Source: Pseudomonadota bacterium
GTDB lineage: Bacteria; Pseudomonadota; Gammaproteobacteria; Steroidobacterales; Steroidobacteraceae
Direction of reading: 5' to 3'
DNA length: 9,351 nt
NCBI GenBank assembly: GCA_021779875.1
Contig: JAJXZV010000050.1
Coordinates: 1-9,351 of the forward strand
Part shown: positions 1 to 6,052 of the stretch, piece by piece
How positions within the stretch are numbered: position 1 is the stretch's first letter
Layout: the number at the start of each line of letters is the position of its first letter
Position numbers and translations under genes: made by a program
The notes under the pieces: generated by a model
Database searches by the model: none
Seen by the model: the letters and a program-made list of their open reading frames with translations, nothing else
Told to the model about the DNA's origin: nothing

Positions 1-85
1 CGCCGCCGCCCCAACCACCGCGCTCGCCGCCGCCCCAACCACCGCGCTCGCCGCCGCCCCAACCACCGCGCTCGCCGCCGCCCCA
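1..85 (-). repeat. 24-bp perfect tandem repeat inside the lipoprotein gene
   Basis: The block CCAACC recurs at 11, 35 and 59, and the sequence between copies is identical, giving a 24-bp period. About three and a half copies are visible; the fourth diverges after position 85. Read on the minus strand in the lipoprotein frame, each unit encodes eight residues (GGERGGWG), so copy-number change keeps the frame. The copies are identical even at synonymous positions. The array touches the window edge, so its full length is not seen. Confidence 0.9.
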
Positions 86-304
86 GGCGGGCGGACCCAC
101 CATGTAGCCCCCGCCCCACCCGCCGTAGACGCCGCCGAAGGGCTCGAAATAGCCGCCGGGGTAGCCGAAGTCCTCGCCGATATCGACGCCGAGCCCGCCG
201 TCGTAGCCGAGGCCCTCGTCGAAGTCCATTCCGTCGACGGCGCACGCGGCGAGACCGATCACGAGCAACAACACCGCGGTGCCCGCGGCAATCCTACGGG
301 TCAT
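1..304 (-). CDS. Glycine-rich repeat lipoprotein (partial, C-terminus beyond left edge)
   Basis: I do not recognise a named family. The reading frame starts at ATG 304-302 and stays open to the window edge, giving about 101 residues. Residues 1-21 form a lipoprotein signal peptide: a basic start (MTRR), a hydrophobic run (AVLLLVIGL) and a lipobox L18-A-A-C21, so Cys21 should be lipidated and the protein anchored in an envelope membrane. The mature part begins with an acidic, Asp/Gly-rich stretch (about residues 22-50), continues as Gly/Tyr/Trp-rich sequence, and ends in at least three identical 8-residue units GGERGGWG that run into the edge. The start overlaps the stop of the upstream VOC gene as ATGA, which suggests translational coupling and expression as a pair. 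It has no Shine-Dalgarno of its own that I can see. The low-complexity composition suggests a structural, disordered or surface role, but that is inference. The total repeat number and the C-terminus are unknown. Confidence 0.72.
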   Translation of the reverse strand, partial: MTRRIAAGTAVLLLVIGLAACAVDGMDFDEGLGYDGGLGVDIGEDFGYPGGYFEPFGGVYGGWGGGYMVGPPAWGGGERGGWGGGERGGWGGGERGGWGGG

Positions 305-1215
305 TTCGCCTCCGTCGAGCCATCCGCAGCGGCCCATTCCATCAGTCCGACGGGCGCGCCGAACGGATCCGCCACCACCGCCACCCGGCCGCCGTGGCGG
401 TCCACGTGCGGTGCCACCAGCATCATTCCCCCGAGTGCGCGCGCATGGTCCACGGCGGCCTGCACGTCGGCCACGCGGACGAATTCGATCCAGTGGGGGT
501 GACGGAGCGCGCCGTCGGCCGGCATGCCGTTGATGCTCGCCCGTGCGTACTCGCCGCTCGACAGAATCAGATGCTGCACGCCATCCGCGCCGGAACTCGC
601 CGCATCCGCGGGCGAGCGGTTCGGCAGGTCGAAGACTTCGTAGTCGAACAGCGATTGGTAGAAGCCGGCCGCGAGGGCCGGGTCGCTGGTCAGCAGCGAG
701 GCCCAGATCCACTCCCCGGGCTCCGCCAGCACGTCGGGGGGATCGCCGGCGCGTGCGGCGAGCACGCCGAACGGCGCCCCCTGGGGATCGCCCAACACCG
801 CCTGCCGGCCCCGGGACTTGTAGGTCTTGGGCGCCGCCAATCGGGAAGCGCCGGCCTTCAAGGCGCTCGCCCATGCCTTATCGACGCTGCGCACCGCGAA
901 GAACGGCAGCCACGCCGGCTGGCGATGCTCACCGGGCGGCACGGCGCGCTGCAGGATCCCGCACACCGGCCGGCCGTCCAGCCGGCCGACCGCGTACGAC
1001 GCCTTGCCGGCCGCCGGCTCGTCGAATCGCCAGCCGAACAACTCGCCGTAGAAGCGCTCCGCCGCGGCCAGATCCGGGGTCACGAGATCGGCCCAGATCA
1101 TCTTGCCCACGTGGTGCTCGGGCGCCTGCGCCGCGGTCGCGCCAGGGGTGCCCGCGAACGCCGTCGCGATCAGCAATGCGGCGCGAACGCCCCGGATGTA
1201 CGTCGTTTTGATCAT
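301..1215 (-). CDS. Exported VOC/glyoxalase-like protein with two VOC domains
   Basis: This is a 304-residue protein of the vicinal oxygen chelate superfamily. Residues 1-31 look like a cleavable signal peptide: basic residues up to R11, hydrophobic core [10 protein letters not shown], then small residues ending ATAAQA, so the protein is probably periplasmic. Two VOC domains follow, at about 38-153 ([31 protein letters not shown]) and 167-295 ([33 protein letters not shown]). The paired layout resembles the CFP32/27-kDa-antigen group of glyoxalase-like proteins, whose substrates are mostly unknown. The metal-ligand His expected in the first strand of classical glyoxalase I is not evident in either half, so lactoylglutathione lyase activity should not be assumed. 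The start at 1215 keeps a complete signal peptide. Its stop overlaps the start of the lipoprotein gene (ATGA), and its 5' end faces the PPK2 gene across about 90 bp. Confidence 0.85.
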   Translation of the reverse strand: MIKTTYIRGVRAALLIATAFAGTPGATAAQAPEHHVGKMIWADLVTPDLAAAERFYGELFGWRFDEPAAGKASYAVGRLDGRPVCGILQRAVPPGEHRQPAWLPFFAVRSVDKAWASALKAGASRLAAPKTYKSRGRQAVLGDPQGAPFGVLAARAGDPPDVLAEPGEWIWASLLTSDPALAAGFYQSLFDYEVFDLPNRSPADAASSGADGVQHLILSSGEYARASINGMPADGALRHPHWIEFVRVADVQAAVDHARALGGMMLVAPHVDRHGGRVAVVADPFGAPVGLMEWAAADGSTEAK

Positions 1216-1305
1216 GGGTCAATCGTGCGCAATGGGCCGCGTTGCCGCCGGCCGAGGCGCGCCATGTTACCCTGTTGCGACCGAGGTGTCTTTGGGCCGA
1301 ACCCG

Positions 1306-2175
1306 ATGAAACTCGATACCGAGCGATTTCGCGTGCCGCCCGGCGCGAACGTCGATCTGGCGAAGTGGCCGACCCGGGTCGGGCCGATCTATCGCGGCGA
1401 GGCCCAATACCAGGACATTCTGCACCATCACATCGCCGGGATGAGCGCCCAGCAGGAGCTCCTGTACGCGGCCAACAGCCATGCGGTGCTGCTGATCTTC
1501 CAGGCGATGGACGCCGCCGGCAAGGACGGCGTCATCGCGCACGTGATGTCCGGCGTCAATCCGCAGGGCTGTCAGGTGTTCAGCTACAAGCACCCGAGCG
1601 CCGATGAACTGCGCCACGATTTCCTTTGGCGCACCACGCGCGACCTGCCGGAGCGCGGACGCATCGGCATATTCAACCGCTCCTACTACGAGGAGGTGCT
1701 GATCGTGCGGGTGCATCCCGAGATCCTGCGCAGCGAGGGCGTGCCCGGCCGGCGCGGCGACGACCGGAACGTCTGGCGCGACCGCTACCGGTCGATCACC
1801 GAGCTCGAGAGGCACCTGAGTCTGAACGGCACCCGCATCGTGAAATTCTTCCTGCACCTGTCGAAGGACGAGCAGCGCAGGCGCTTTCTCGACCGCATCG
1901 ACAAGCCCGAGAAGAACTGGAAGTTCAGCGCCGCCGACGTGGAGGAGCGCAAATACTGGCGGCACTACATGAAGGCCTACCAGAAGTGCCTCGCCGCGAC
2001 CAGCACCCGCCACGCGCCCTGGTACGTCGTGCCGGCCGACGACAAGCCCAATGCCCGGCTCATCGTGTCGCGCATCGTACTCGACACGCTCGAGAGCCTG
2101 AAGCTCGAGTTTCCGAGATCCACGCCTCGGCGCCGGCGGGAATTGCAGGAGCTGCGCAAGCGGCTGGCCCGGTGA
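1306..2175 (+). CDS. ppk2: Polyphosphate kinase 2 family, class III-like (polyphosphate:nucleotide phosphotransferase)
   Basis: A 289-residue single-domain PPK2 enzyme, cytoplasmic, which transfers phosphate from inorganic polyphosphate to nucleotides (AMP/ADP to ADP/ATP in characterised class III members). The Walker A loop is [10 protein letters not shown] (66-75). The second conserved motif, [15 protein letters not shown] (123-137), has the Tyr-Glu pattern I associate with class III rather than the FNRSWYNRAGVE pattern of class I. A basic lid segment [11 protein letters not shown] (197-207) and [11 protein letters not shown] (237-247) complete the family signature. The N-terminus [20 protein letters not shown] also fits the family. 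ATG 1306 is preferred because it begins at the conserved N-terminus. An in-frame ATG at 1264 would add 14 residues ([14 protein letters not shown]) with no family resemblance, and there is no clear Shine-Dalgarno for either. The gene is monocistronic, diverges from the VOC gene and converges on the membrane-protein gene, with only 13 bp between the stops and no obvious terminator hairpin. The exact nucleotide preference is inferred. Confidence 0.93.
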   Translation: MKLDTERFRVPPGANVDLAKWPTRVGPIYRGEAQYQDILHHHIAGMSAQQELLYAANSHAVLLIFQAMDAAGKDGVIAHVMSGVNPQGCQVFSYKHPSADELRHDFLWRTTRDLPERGRIGIFNRSYYEEVLIVRVHPEILRSEGVPGRRGDDRNVWRDRYRSITELERHLSLNGTRIVKFFLHLSKDEQRRRFLDRIDKPEKNWKFSAADVEERKYWRHYMKAYQKCLAATSTRHAPWYVVPADDKPNARLIVSRIVLDTLESLKLEFPRSTPRRRRELQELRKRLAR

Positions 2176-2188
2176 ACCCGCCCGCCGC

Positions 2189-2584
2189 TCAATCGTCCTG
2201 GTCGTCGCGAACGAGCCGGTCGGACCCGTAGATGAACAGCCAGTTGCCGACCACGCTCAGCACGAACAGCGCGAGCGAGGCGGGCATGACTTCCAGAACC
2301 CGGTGCAGCCCCAACCAGTCGACGGGCGCCTCGATCCAATGCGCCAGCGCCGCGAGGCGGCCCGTGTCACCGTCCTTCACGCAGCAGGTCACCAGCACGC
2401 CGTGCAGGCCGTCGCCCATGCCGATGTGGGTCCATTGCCCCTGGCGGAACCAGCGATAGGTCTGCAGGCCGATGAGGGCGAGAAACGCCGCAACGAAGCC
2501 GTATCCGACCAGTCCCCCGAAGGCCCTCAGGATCAGCCACCGCCAGCGCGCCACGCTCACGTCGGCGGATCCGCGGGGGGACAC
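2189..2584 (-). CDS. Small two-helix membrane protein, function unknown
   Basis: I do not recognise this 131-residue protein. It has two hydrophobic segments, about residues 21-43 (AFGGLVGYGFVAAFLALIGL) and 98-120 (LEVMPASLALFVLSVVGNW), flanked by basic residues before the first (RWRWLILR) and an acidic tail (RDDQDD). By the positive-inside rule both ends would be cytoplasmic and the roughly 55-residue loop periplasmic. The loop contains an adjacent cysteine pair C67-C68 and a Trp-rich stretch (HWIEAPVDWLGLH). The start is uncertain: GTG 2584 has a purine-rich stretch upstream (GGAAGTGAAGGG), while GTG 2560 (residue 9) would overlap the preceding SPOR-gene stop as GTGA and give 123 residues. 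Either way the gene is last in the ctlX-plsY-birA-SPOR cluster and is probably co-expressed with the SPOR protein. The hydrophobic pattern and context support a real gene; no function can be assigned. Confidence 0.7.
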   Translation of the reverse strand: MSPRGSADVSVARWRWLILRAFGGLVGYGFVAAFLALIGLQTYRWFRQGQWTHIGMGDGLHGVLVTCCVKDGDTGRLAALAHWIEAPVDWLGLHRVLEVMPASLALFVLSVVGNWLFIYGSDRLVRDDQDD

Positions 2585-3315
2585 CCCTTCACTTCCAATC
2601 GCATGATGCGGCCGGATTCGCCGCGCAGGTCGGAGGGGTCGATCATGGCGTCGGTGGGTTTCAAGTCGATGTCGATCCAGTAGACGTTGCCGGTGCGCTT
2701 GCGATCAGCCAGTGCCGGGGCGAAGCCGAGCGCCTGCGCCTGGGCAACGCGCGCCTGCGCACGCTGCGGCTCGCTGTACAGCCCCAGAGAATATACCGGC
2801 GCATCGTTCGGGCCGGGCATTTCCAACGCATCGTCGATCCCGCCCCCTTTGAGCTTGGCCAGCATCTGCTCCTCGCCGGCCCGCGTCGCGGGGACCGCCA
2901 GATAGACCCACACGCCCGCCCAGATCTCGCCCTCCGCGACCCGCTGGCGGGGATCGTAACCGCCGGCGCGCAGCGTGTTGGCCGCGTGCGCCGCCTCCGC
3001 CACGTCGCGAAACGGGCCGACGCTGATGCAGCGCTTCACCGCGGTGAGCAACGGCGCCGGCGCATCGCCGATCCCAGGCGCCGCCGCGGCATCGGTCCGC
3101 TCGGCCGCGCTCTGCGCGCCCGCCGCGATCGGAGCGGCCCGGGGAACCTCGGGTGCGGCCGTGACGCCGCCGCCGGCCTCCGAGACGAGCTTCAGGCTCG
3201 CCGGCGCAGGGGCCGGGGCGTCGGCGGTCGGCACCGCCCCCGGACCGTGCGCCCACAAATAGAAAGCCACGTTGCCGAGGGCCAGCAGGGCCACCGCCAC
3301 CTTCGATACCGTCAA
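2557..3315 (-). CDS. SPOR-like membrane protein following birA
   Basis: A 252-residue predicted inner-membrane protein. Residues 5-22 form one transmembrane helix (KVAVALLALGNVAFYLWA) and residues 27-92 an Ala/Pro-rich, probably disordered linker. About 95-218 is a SPOR-like region with two recognisable halves: CISVGPFRDVAEAAHAANTL (96-115) and VYSLGLYSEPQRAQARVAQA (174-193), the latter followed by LGFAPAL. SPOR domains bind denuded peptidoglycan glycans in the periplasm and often act at division sites. A C-terminal tail (219-252) carries Cys245. The start is TTG 3315-3313, whose last two bases form part of the birA stop (TTGA), giving the sequence TVSKVAVALLALG. No ATG is available before the helix, so the TTG call rests on coupling and the intact helix. 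A membrane SPOR protein downstream of birA is common in Gammaproteobacteria, usually with coaX between them; coaX is absent here. The SPOR assignment is moderately divergent and a profile search would settle it. Confidence 0.8.
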   Translation of the reverse strand: MTVSKVAVALLALGNVAFYLWAHGPGAVPTADAPAPAPASLKLVSEAGGGVTAAPEVPRAAPIAAGAQSAAERTDAAAAPGIGDAPAPLLTAVKRCISVGPFRDVAEAAHAANTLRAGGYDPRQRVAEGEIWAGVWVYLAVPATRAGEEQMLAKLKGGGIDDALEMPGPNDAPVYSLGLYSEPQRAQARVAQAQALGFAPALADRKRTGNVYWIDIDLKPTDAMIDPSDLRGESGRIMRLEVKGCPPADPPT

Positions 3316-4328
3316 GCGACACCCGCGGCGAGCCGCAGGCTCGCCTCCCCGGAGACGAACCGGCGCGTGCCGCCCGCGCCCTCCAGCAACAGCGCACCAT
3401 CCGTGTCGACCCCGCGTGCGATGCCGGCGAACACCTCGGCGCCGATCTGCAGGGACGCGGCCCGGCCCGCGAGCGCATCGAGGCCGCTCCAGCGCCGCGC
3501 GAGCGCCGGGAAGCCCTCGCGCTCGTAGGTGTCGAGCATCCGCACGACCTCCCCGAGCACCGCCGCGGCGACGGCGTTGCGCGACGGAGGCTCGCGGCAG
3601 GCGTCGGCCACGGCGCCCGCGACCGTTCCGGTGGCCGCGATCTGCCGCCGTGCCGAGTCCGTCAACCGCACGTTGATGCCGATGCCGATGACCACGTAAG
3701 CCGGTCCGCCCGCCTCCGCCTTGAGTTCGACCAGGATTCCACCGATCTTGCGGTCCTCGTGCCATATGTCGTTCGGCCACTTGAGGCGGATGCCGCCGGC
3801 TCCGCAGCGCTCGAGGGCGCCCGCCACCGCGACGCCGACCCCCAGGCTCAGGGAAGGCCCGACACGCGCCGCCTCGCTCACCGACCAGCCCAGCGACATC
3901 GCCACGCCGCTGCCGAAGGGCGCCAGCCAGCTTCGCCCGCGGCGTCCGCGGCCCGCGGTCTGCAATTCCCCGAGACACACCCGCAGGCGCCCGAACGGGG
4001 GCGGCACGGCCGCCGCCAGCCGTGAATTGGTCGAATCGATCTCGAACGGCAGCTCCAGCGACTCGATGCGCGCCGCGTGCTCGGACGCCAGCGCGCCGAT
4101 GATCCGCTGCGCATCGAGCAATTCGACCGGCTGCGCCAGCCGGTAGCCGCGCCGCGGCAGGGACTGCACGTCGATCCCGAGCGAGCGCAGCCGGCCGACG
4201 GCCTTCCAGACCGCCGCACGGCTCAGGTTCAGATCGGCCGCCAGGCGCTCGCCGGAGTGCACCGCGCCGTCGGCGAGCAGCGCGAGCAGCGGCGGCGGAC
4301 CTACGCCGCGCGCGATCGGAACAGCCAT
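3312..4328 (-). CDS. birA: Bifunctional biotin-[acetyl-CoA-carboxylase] ligase / biotin operon repressor
   Basis: A 338-residue BirA. It adenylates biotin and transfers it to the biotin carboxyl carrier protein of acetyl-CoA carboxylase in the cytoplasm. The N-terminal winged helix-turn-helix (about 12-64; SGERLAADLNLSRAAVWKAV) indicates the bifunctional form that can also repress biotin genes; no biotin operon lies in this window. The ligase core shows DSTNS (98-102), the biotinyl-adenylate loop GRGRRGRSW (126-134), KWPNDIW (183-189), KIGGILVE (194-201) and GIGIN (215-219). The C-terminal SH3-like domain spans about 290-335 (FAGIARGVDTDGALLLE, then VSGEASLRL). ATG 4328 is the natural start just ahead of the HTH; it lies 28 bp inside the end of plsY, so birA is probably translated from the same message. 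Its stop overlaps the TTG start of the SPOR gene. Confidence 0.95.
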   Translation of the reverse strand: MAVPIARGVGPPPLLALLADGAVHSGERLAADLNLSRAAVWKAVGRLRSLGIDVQSLPRRGYRLAQPVELLDAQRIIGALASEHAARIESLELPFEIDSTNSRLAAAVPPPFGRLRVCLGELQTAGRGRRGRSWLAPFGSGVAMSLGWSVSEAARVGPSLSLGVGVAVAGALERCGAGGIRLKWPNDIWHEDRKIGGILVELKAEAGGPAYVVIGIGINVRLTDSARRQIAATGTVAGAVADACREPPSRNAVAAAVLGEVVRMLDTYEREGFPALARRWSGLDALAGRAASLQIGAEVFAGIARGVDTDGALLLEGAGGTRRFVSGEASLRLAAGVA

Positions 4329-4945
4329 AAGCGCCTCACGCGATGCTCCTCGCCGCGCCGCATGAGCGCGATGTTGCCGCGATGGGTGTAGACCACGAAC
4401 GCCGCCACCCCGCCGCAAAAACACAGCAGCGGCAGGTCGAGCGGTCGCCGCAGGGCCACGCTCACCGCGAGACTCGCGCCCGCAAGCATGCTCGCGAGCC
4501 CCACGTAGCCGCTCAGCAGGAGCACGACGAGCCAGGTGGCGAGCAGCGGCAGGAGCAGCCGCGCATCGACCGCGCCGATCACCCCGACCACCGTGGCCAC
4601 GCCCTTGCCGCCGCGGAATCCGAACCACACCGGATAGACGTGGCCGAGGATCACGGCACCGGCGCAGGCGAGGCGCAGCCACTCCCGGGCCACTTCGGGG
4701 TCCGGCGGGATCCCGGGCAGCGCGACGCCCGGCAGCCAGGCGACGGCGGCGACGCCCTTCAGCACGTCGATCGCGAGCACCGCCGCGCCGAACCACTTGC
4801 CCTGGGTCCGCAGGGCATTGGTCGCGCCCGCGTTGCCGCTGCCCAGCCTGCGGATGTCGACGCCGCGCAGGCGCCCCAGCACCAGGCTGCCGAGCAGCGT
4901 GCCGAGCAGGTAGGCGCCCAGGACCTTGATGCCGAGTTCGATCAT
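4301..4945 (-). CDS. plsY: Acyl-phosphate:glycerol-3-phosphate acyltransferase PlsY
   Basis: A 214-residue polytopic inner-membrane enzyme that transfers the acyl group from acyl-phosphate to glycerol-3-phosphate, the first committed step of phospholipid synthesis. The three PlsY signature motifs are present: GSGNAGATNALRTQGK (36-51), GHVYPVWFGFRGGKGVAT (101-118) and HRGNIALMRRGEEHR (about 188-202). Hydrophobic segments fit the family's multi-pass topology, and the length is typical. ATG 4945 is the first start and gives a complete first helix (IKVLGAYLLGTLLGSLVLG). No Shine-Dalgarno is visible upstream, but an extended -10-like TGGCATAAT lies six bases before the ATG. The gene follows ctlX by 26 bp and overlaps birA by 28 bp. 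In many Gammaproteobacteria plsY sits beside tsaD/folB, so the birA linkage is a local variation. Together with BirA, which activates acetyl-CoA carboxylase, it gives the cluster a lipid-synthesis theme. Confidence 0.96.
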   Translation of the reverse strand: MIELGIKVLGAYLLGTLLGSLVLGRLRGVDIRRLGSGNAGATNALRTQGKWFGAAVLAIDVLKGVAAVAWLPGVALPGIPPDPEVAREWLRLACAGAVILGHVYPVWFGFRGGKGVATVVGVIGAVDARLLLPLLATWLVVLLLSGYVGLASMLAGASLAVSVALRRPLDLPLLCFCGGVAAFVVYTHRGNIALMRRGEEHRVRRLWLFRSRAA

Positions 4946-4951
4946 GGCCCG

Positions 4952-4960
4952 ATTATGCCA
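4952..4960 (-). promoter_or_regulatory. Candidate extended -10 element immediately before plsY
   Basis: On the minus strand TGGCATAAT combines the TGn extension with CATAAT, five of six matches to the consensus -10. It lies six bases before the plsY ATG, in the 26-bp gap after ctlX, so a transcript would start at about the A of the ATG. The -35 position (GCATCC) is poor, as is tolerated for extended -10 promoters. This could give plsY-birA and the downstream genes a promoter separate from ctlX. Confidence 0.35.
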
Positions 4961-4971
4961 CCGGGTCCGGA

Positions 4972-5931
4972 TCAGGATGCCGGCAGATGCACCTCGGCGA
5001 GCATGCAGCGCACGCTGCCGCCCCCGTGCCGCTCGATGACCGGGATGGCGAGCGGCAGCACCCGGGCGTGCGACTCGAGCGCGCGCCGCTGTGGCGCGGA
5101 CAGGCTTTCCCAGGCGGTCGTCGACAGGGCGAGGATCTTGCCCTGGGATCCCTCCAGCTCGAGCAGGTTGCCGGCGAAGCAGGCCATCTGGGACGTCGTG
5201 AGCCCGATCACCTCGTGTCCCGTCGCGGCGAGTTTCTCCTCGACCGCCGCCCGATGGGCACCAGAGACGATCGCCTCGCCGCAGAGCACCGCGAACCGCT
5301 CGCCGACCGCCATCAGCACATTGGTGTGGTAGACGGCGCCGCCGCCCGGATCGCGGGTGTCGAAGGTCACCAGTTCGTAGTCCAATTGCTGGCTGAAGTC
5401 GCCCAGCGGATCGAGATCCGTGCGGGCGGACAGCGCCGCATAGGCCACGCGGTGCGTCCGGTCGAGCACCAGGCTGCCCGTGCCCTCGAGGTACCGGCCC
5501 TCGCCCTCGTGCGCGGTGAGATCCACCGTCCGGGCGACATGCACGCGACCCTCCGCCGCCACCTGCCGGATGATCTCCTCGCGCCGCTCGGCGCGGCGGT
5601 TCGGCGCCATCATGGGGTACAGCACGACGGTGCCGTCGTGATGGAAGCTGACCCAGTTGTTGGGGAACACCGCGTCGGGCTTCGCCGGCCGCTCATCGTC
5701 CGCCGCGACGATCACCCGCACTCCGGCGCCGGCCAGCGCAGCGGCGACGGCGTCGAACTCGCGCAATGCCCGCTCGCTCACCGAGGCATCGGACCCGCCG
5801 CGCGCCGCGGGCCGCTGGAACGCGTTGCTGCCGGCGGTCTGCGGATTGAAGGCGAACCGCGCCGGCCGCACCATGAGCACGGTGGCGGCGCTCTGCGGCT
5901 CGCGGGCGGGCGCCGGGAATTCTGCGGCCAT
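4972..5931 (-). CDS. ctlX: Arginine-deiminase-related hydrolase, CtlX (citrulline utilisation) type
   Basis: A 319-residue member of the guanidine-modifying (amidinotransferase/arginine deiminase) superfamily, closest by motif memory to CtlX, described as a citrulline hydrolase that releases ornithine, ammonia and CO2. Visible motifs: VLMVRPARFAFNPQTAGSNAFQ region (18-39), the substrate-site FPNNWVSFH (89-97), LEGTGSLVLD (148-157), YHTNVLM (201-207) and the C-terminal GGGSVRCMLAEVHLP (303-317). By analogy with the superfamily, E149, H202 and C309 are the likely catalytic residues. ATG 5931 is chosen over an in-frame GTG at 5952, because the extra residues (MCATLGR) have no family character and a -10-like TACACT lies between the two. 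The gene diverges from opgG across about 120 bp and precedes plsY by 26 bp. No arginine or citrulline pathway genes lie nearby, so the substrate is inferred from family only. Confidence 0.87.
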   Translation of the reverse strand: MAAEFPAPAREPQSAATVLMVRPARFAFNPQTAGSNAFQRPAARGGSDASVSERALREFDAVAAALAGAGVRVIVAADDERPAKPDAVFPNNWVSFHHDGTVVLYPMMAPNRRAERREEIIRQVAAEGRVHVARTVDLTAHEGEGRYLEGTGSLVLDRTHRVAYAALSARTDLDPLGDFSQQLDYELVTFDTRDPGGGAVYHTNVLMAVGERFAVLCGEAIVSGAHRAAVEEKLAATGHEVIGLTTSQMACFAGNLLELEGSQGKILALSTTAWESLSAPQRRALESHARVLPLAIPVIERHGGGSVRCMLAEVHLPAS

Positions 5932-5938
5932 GCGCCCG

Positions 5939-5944
5939 AGTGTA
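5939..5944 (-). promoter_or_regulatory. Candidate -10 element immediately before ctlX
   Basis: On the minus strand TACACT (four of six matches to TATAAT, including the first, second and last bases) sits seven bases before the ctlX ATG. Transcription from it would begin at or next to the start codon, which would make a leaderless message. No convincing -35 is seen 16-18 bases upstream, so this is a weak prediction. No Shine-Dalgarno precedes the ATG, which is consistent. Confidence 0.3.
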
Positions 5945-5969
5945 GCGCACACCGTGGCCCGATTTGCCG

Positions 5970-5998
5970 TTGACAGGACCGGCCGCTTTCATCATGGT
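5970..5998 (+). promoter_or_regulatory. Candidate sigma70 promoter for opgGH
   Basis: A perfect TTGACA -35 lies at 5970-5975, followed after 17 bases by CATGGT at 5993-5998, which keeps the second A and final T of the -10 consensus. The implied leader is about 45-50 nt to the opgG ATG at 6053. The inverted arms CCGGCC (5979-5984) and GGCCGG (6000-6005) flank the -10 and could be an operator, although six-base arms are weak evidence in DNA this GC-rich. It is the best promoter match on the plus strand of this intergenic region. Confidence 0.4.
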
Positions 5999-6052
5999 AG
6001 GCCGGCTGTCGGCAGGTCTCGCCAGTGCGGACGTCGGGCACCCTGATTGGAC

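Noticed and set aside
1..85. CRISPR-like array
   Set aside because: The units are contiguous 24-bp copies with no spacers and they encode an in-frame peptide repeat.
1200..1220. TTGACC near the VOC start with a downstream TACATC as a promoter
   Set aside because: Transcription would begin inside the VOC signal peptide and remove the start codon. It is more likely chance.
394..1305. Long plus-strand open frame running into ppk2
   Set aside because: It is antisense to the VOC gene, has Arg/His/Gln-rich composition with no family resemblance, and exists because stops are rare in GC-rich DNA. The real gene starts at 1306.
2170..2190. Terminator between the convergent ppk2 and membrane-protein genes
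   Set aside because: Only 13 bp separate the stops, and I see no stable hairpin with a T-run on either strand.
3316..3978. Extension of the SPOR gene far upstream in the same frame
   Set aside because: That part overlaps birA and translates to Arg/Gly-rich sequence. The coupled TTG at 3315 directly precedes the membrane helix.
4329..4796. Extension of birA upstream in the same frame
   Set aside because: It overlaps plsY and encodes Arg-rich shadow sequence. BirA homology begins just after ATG 4328.
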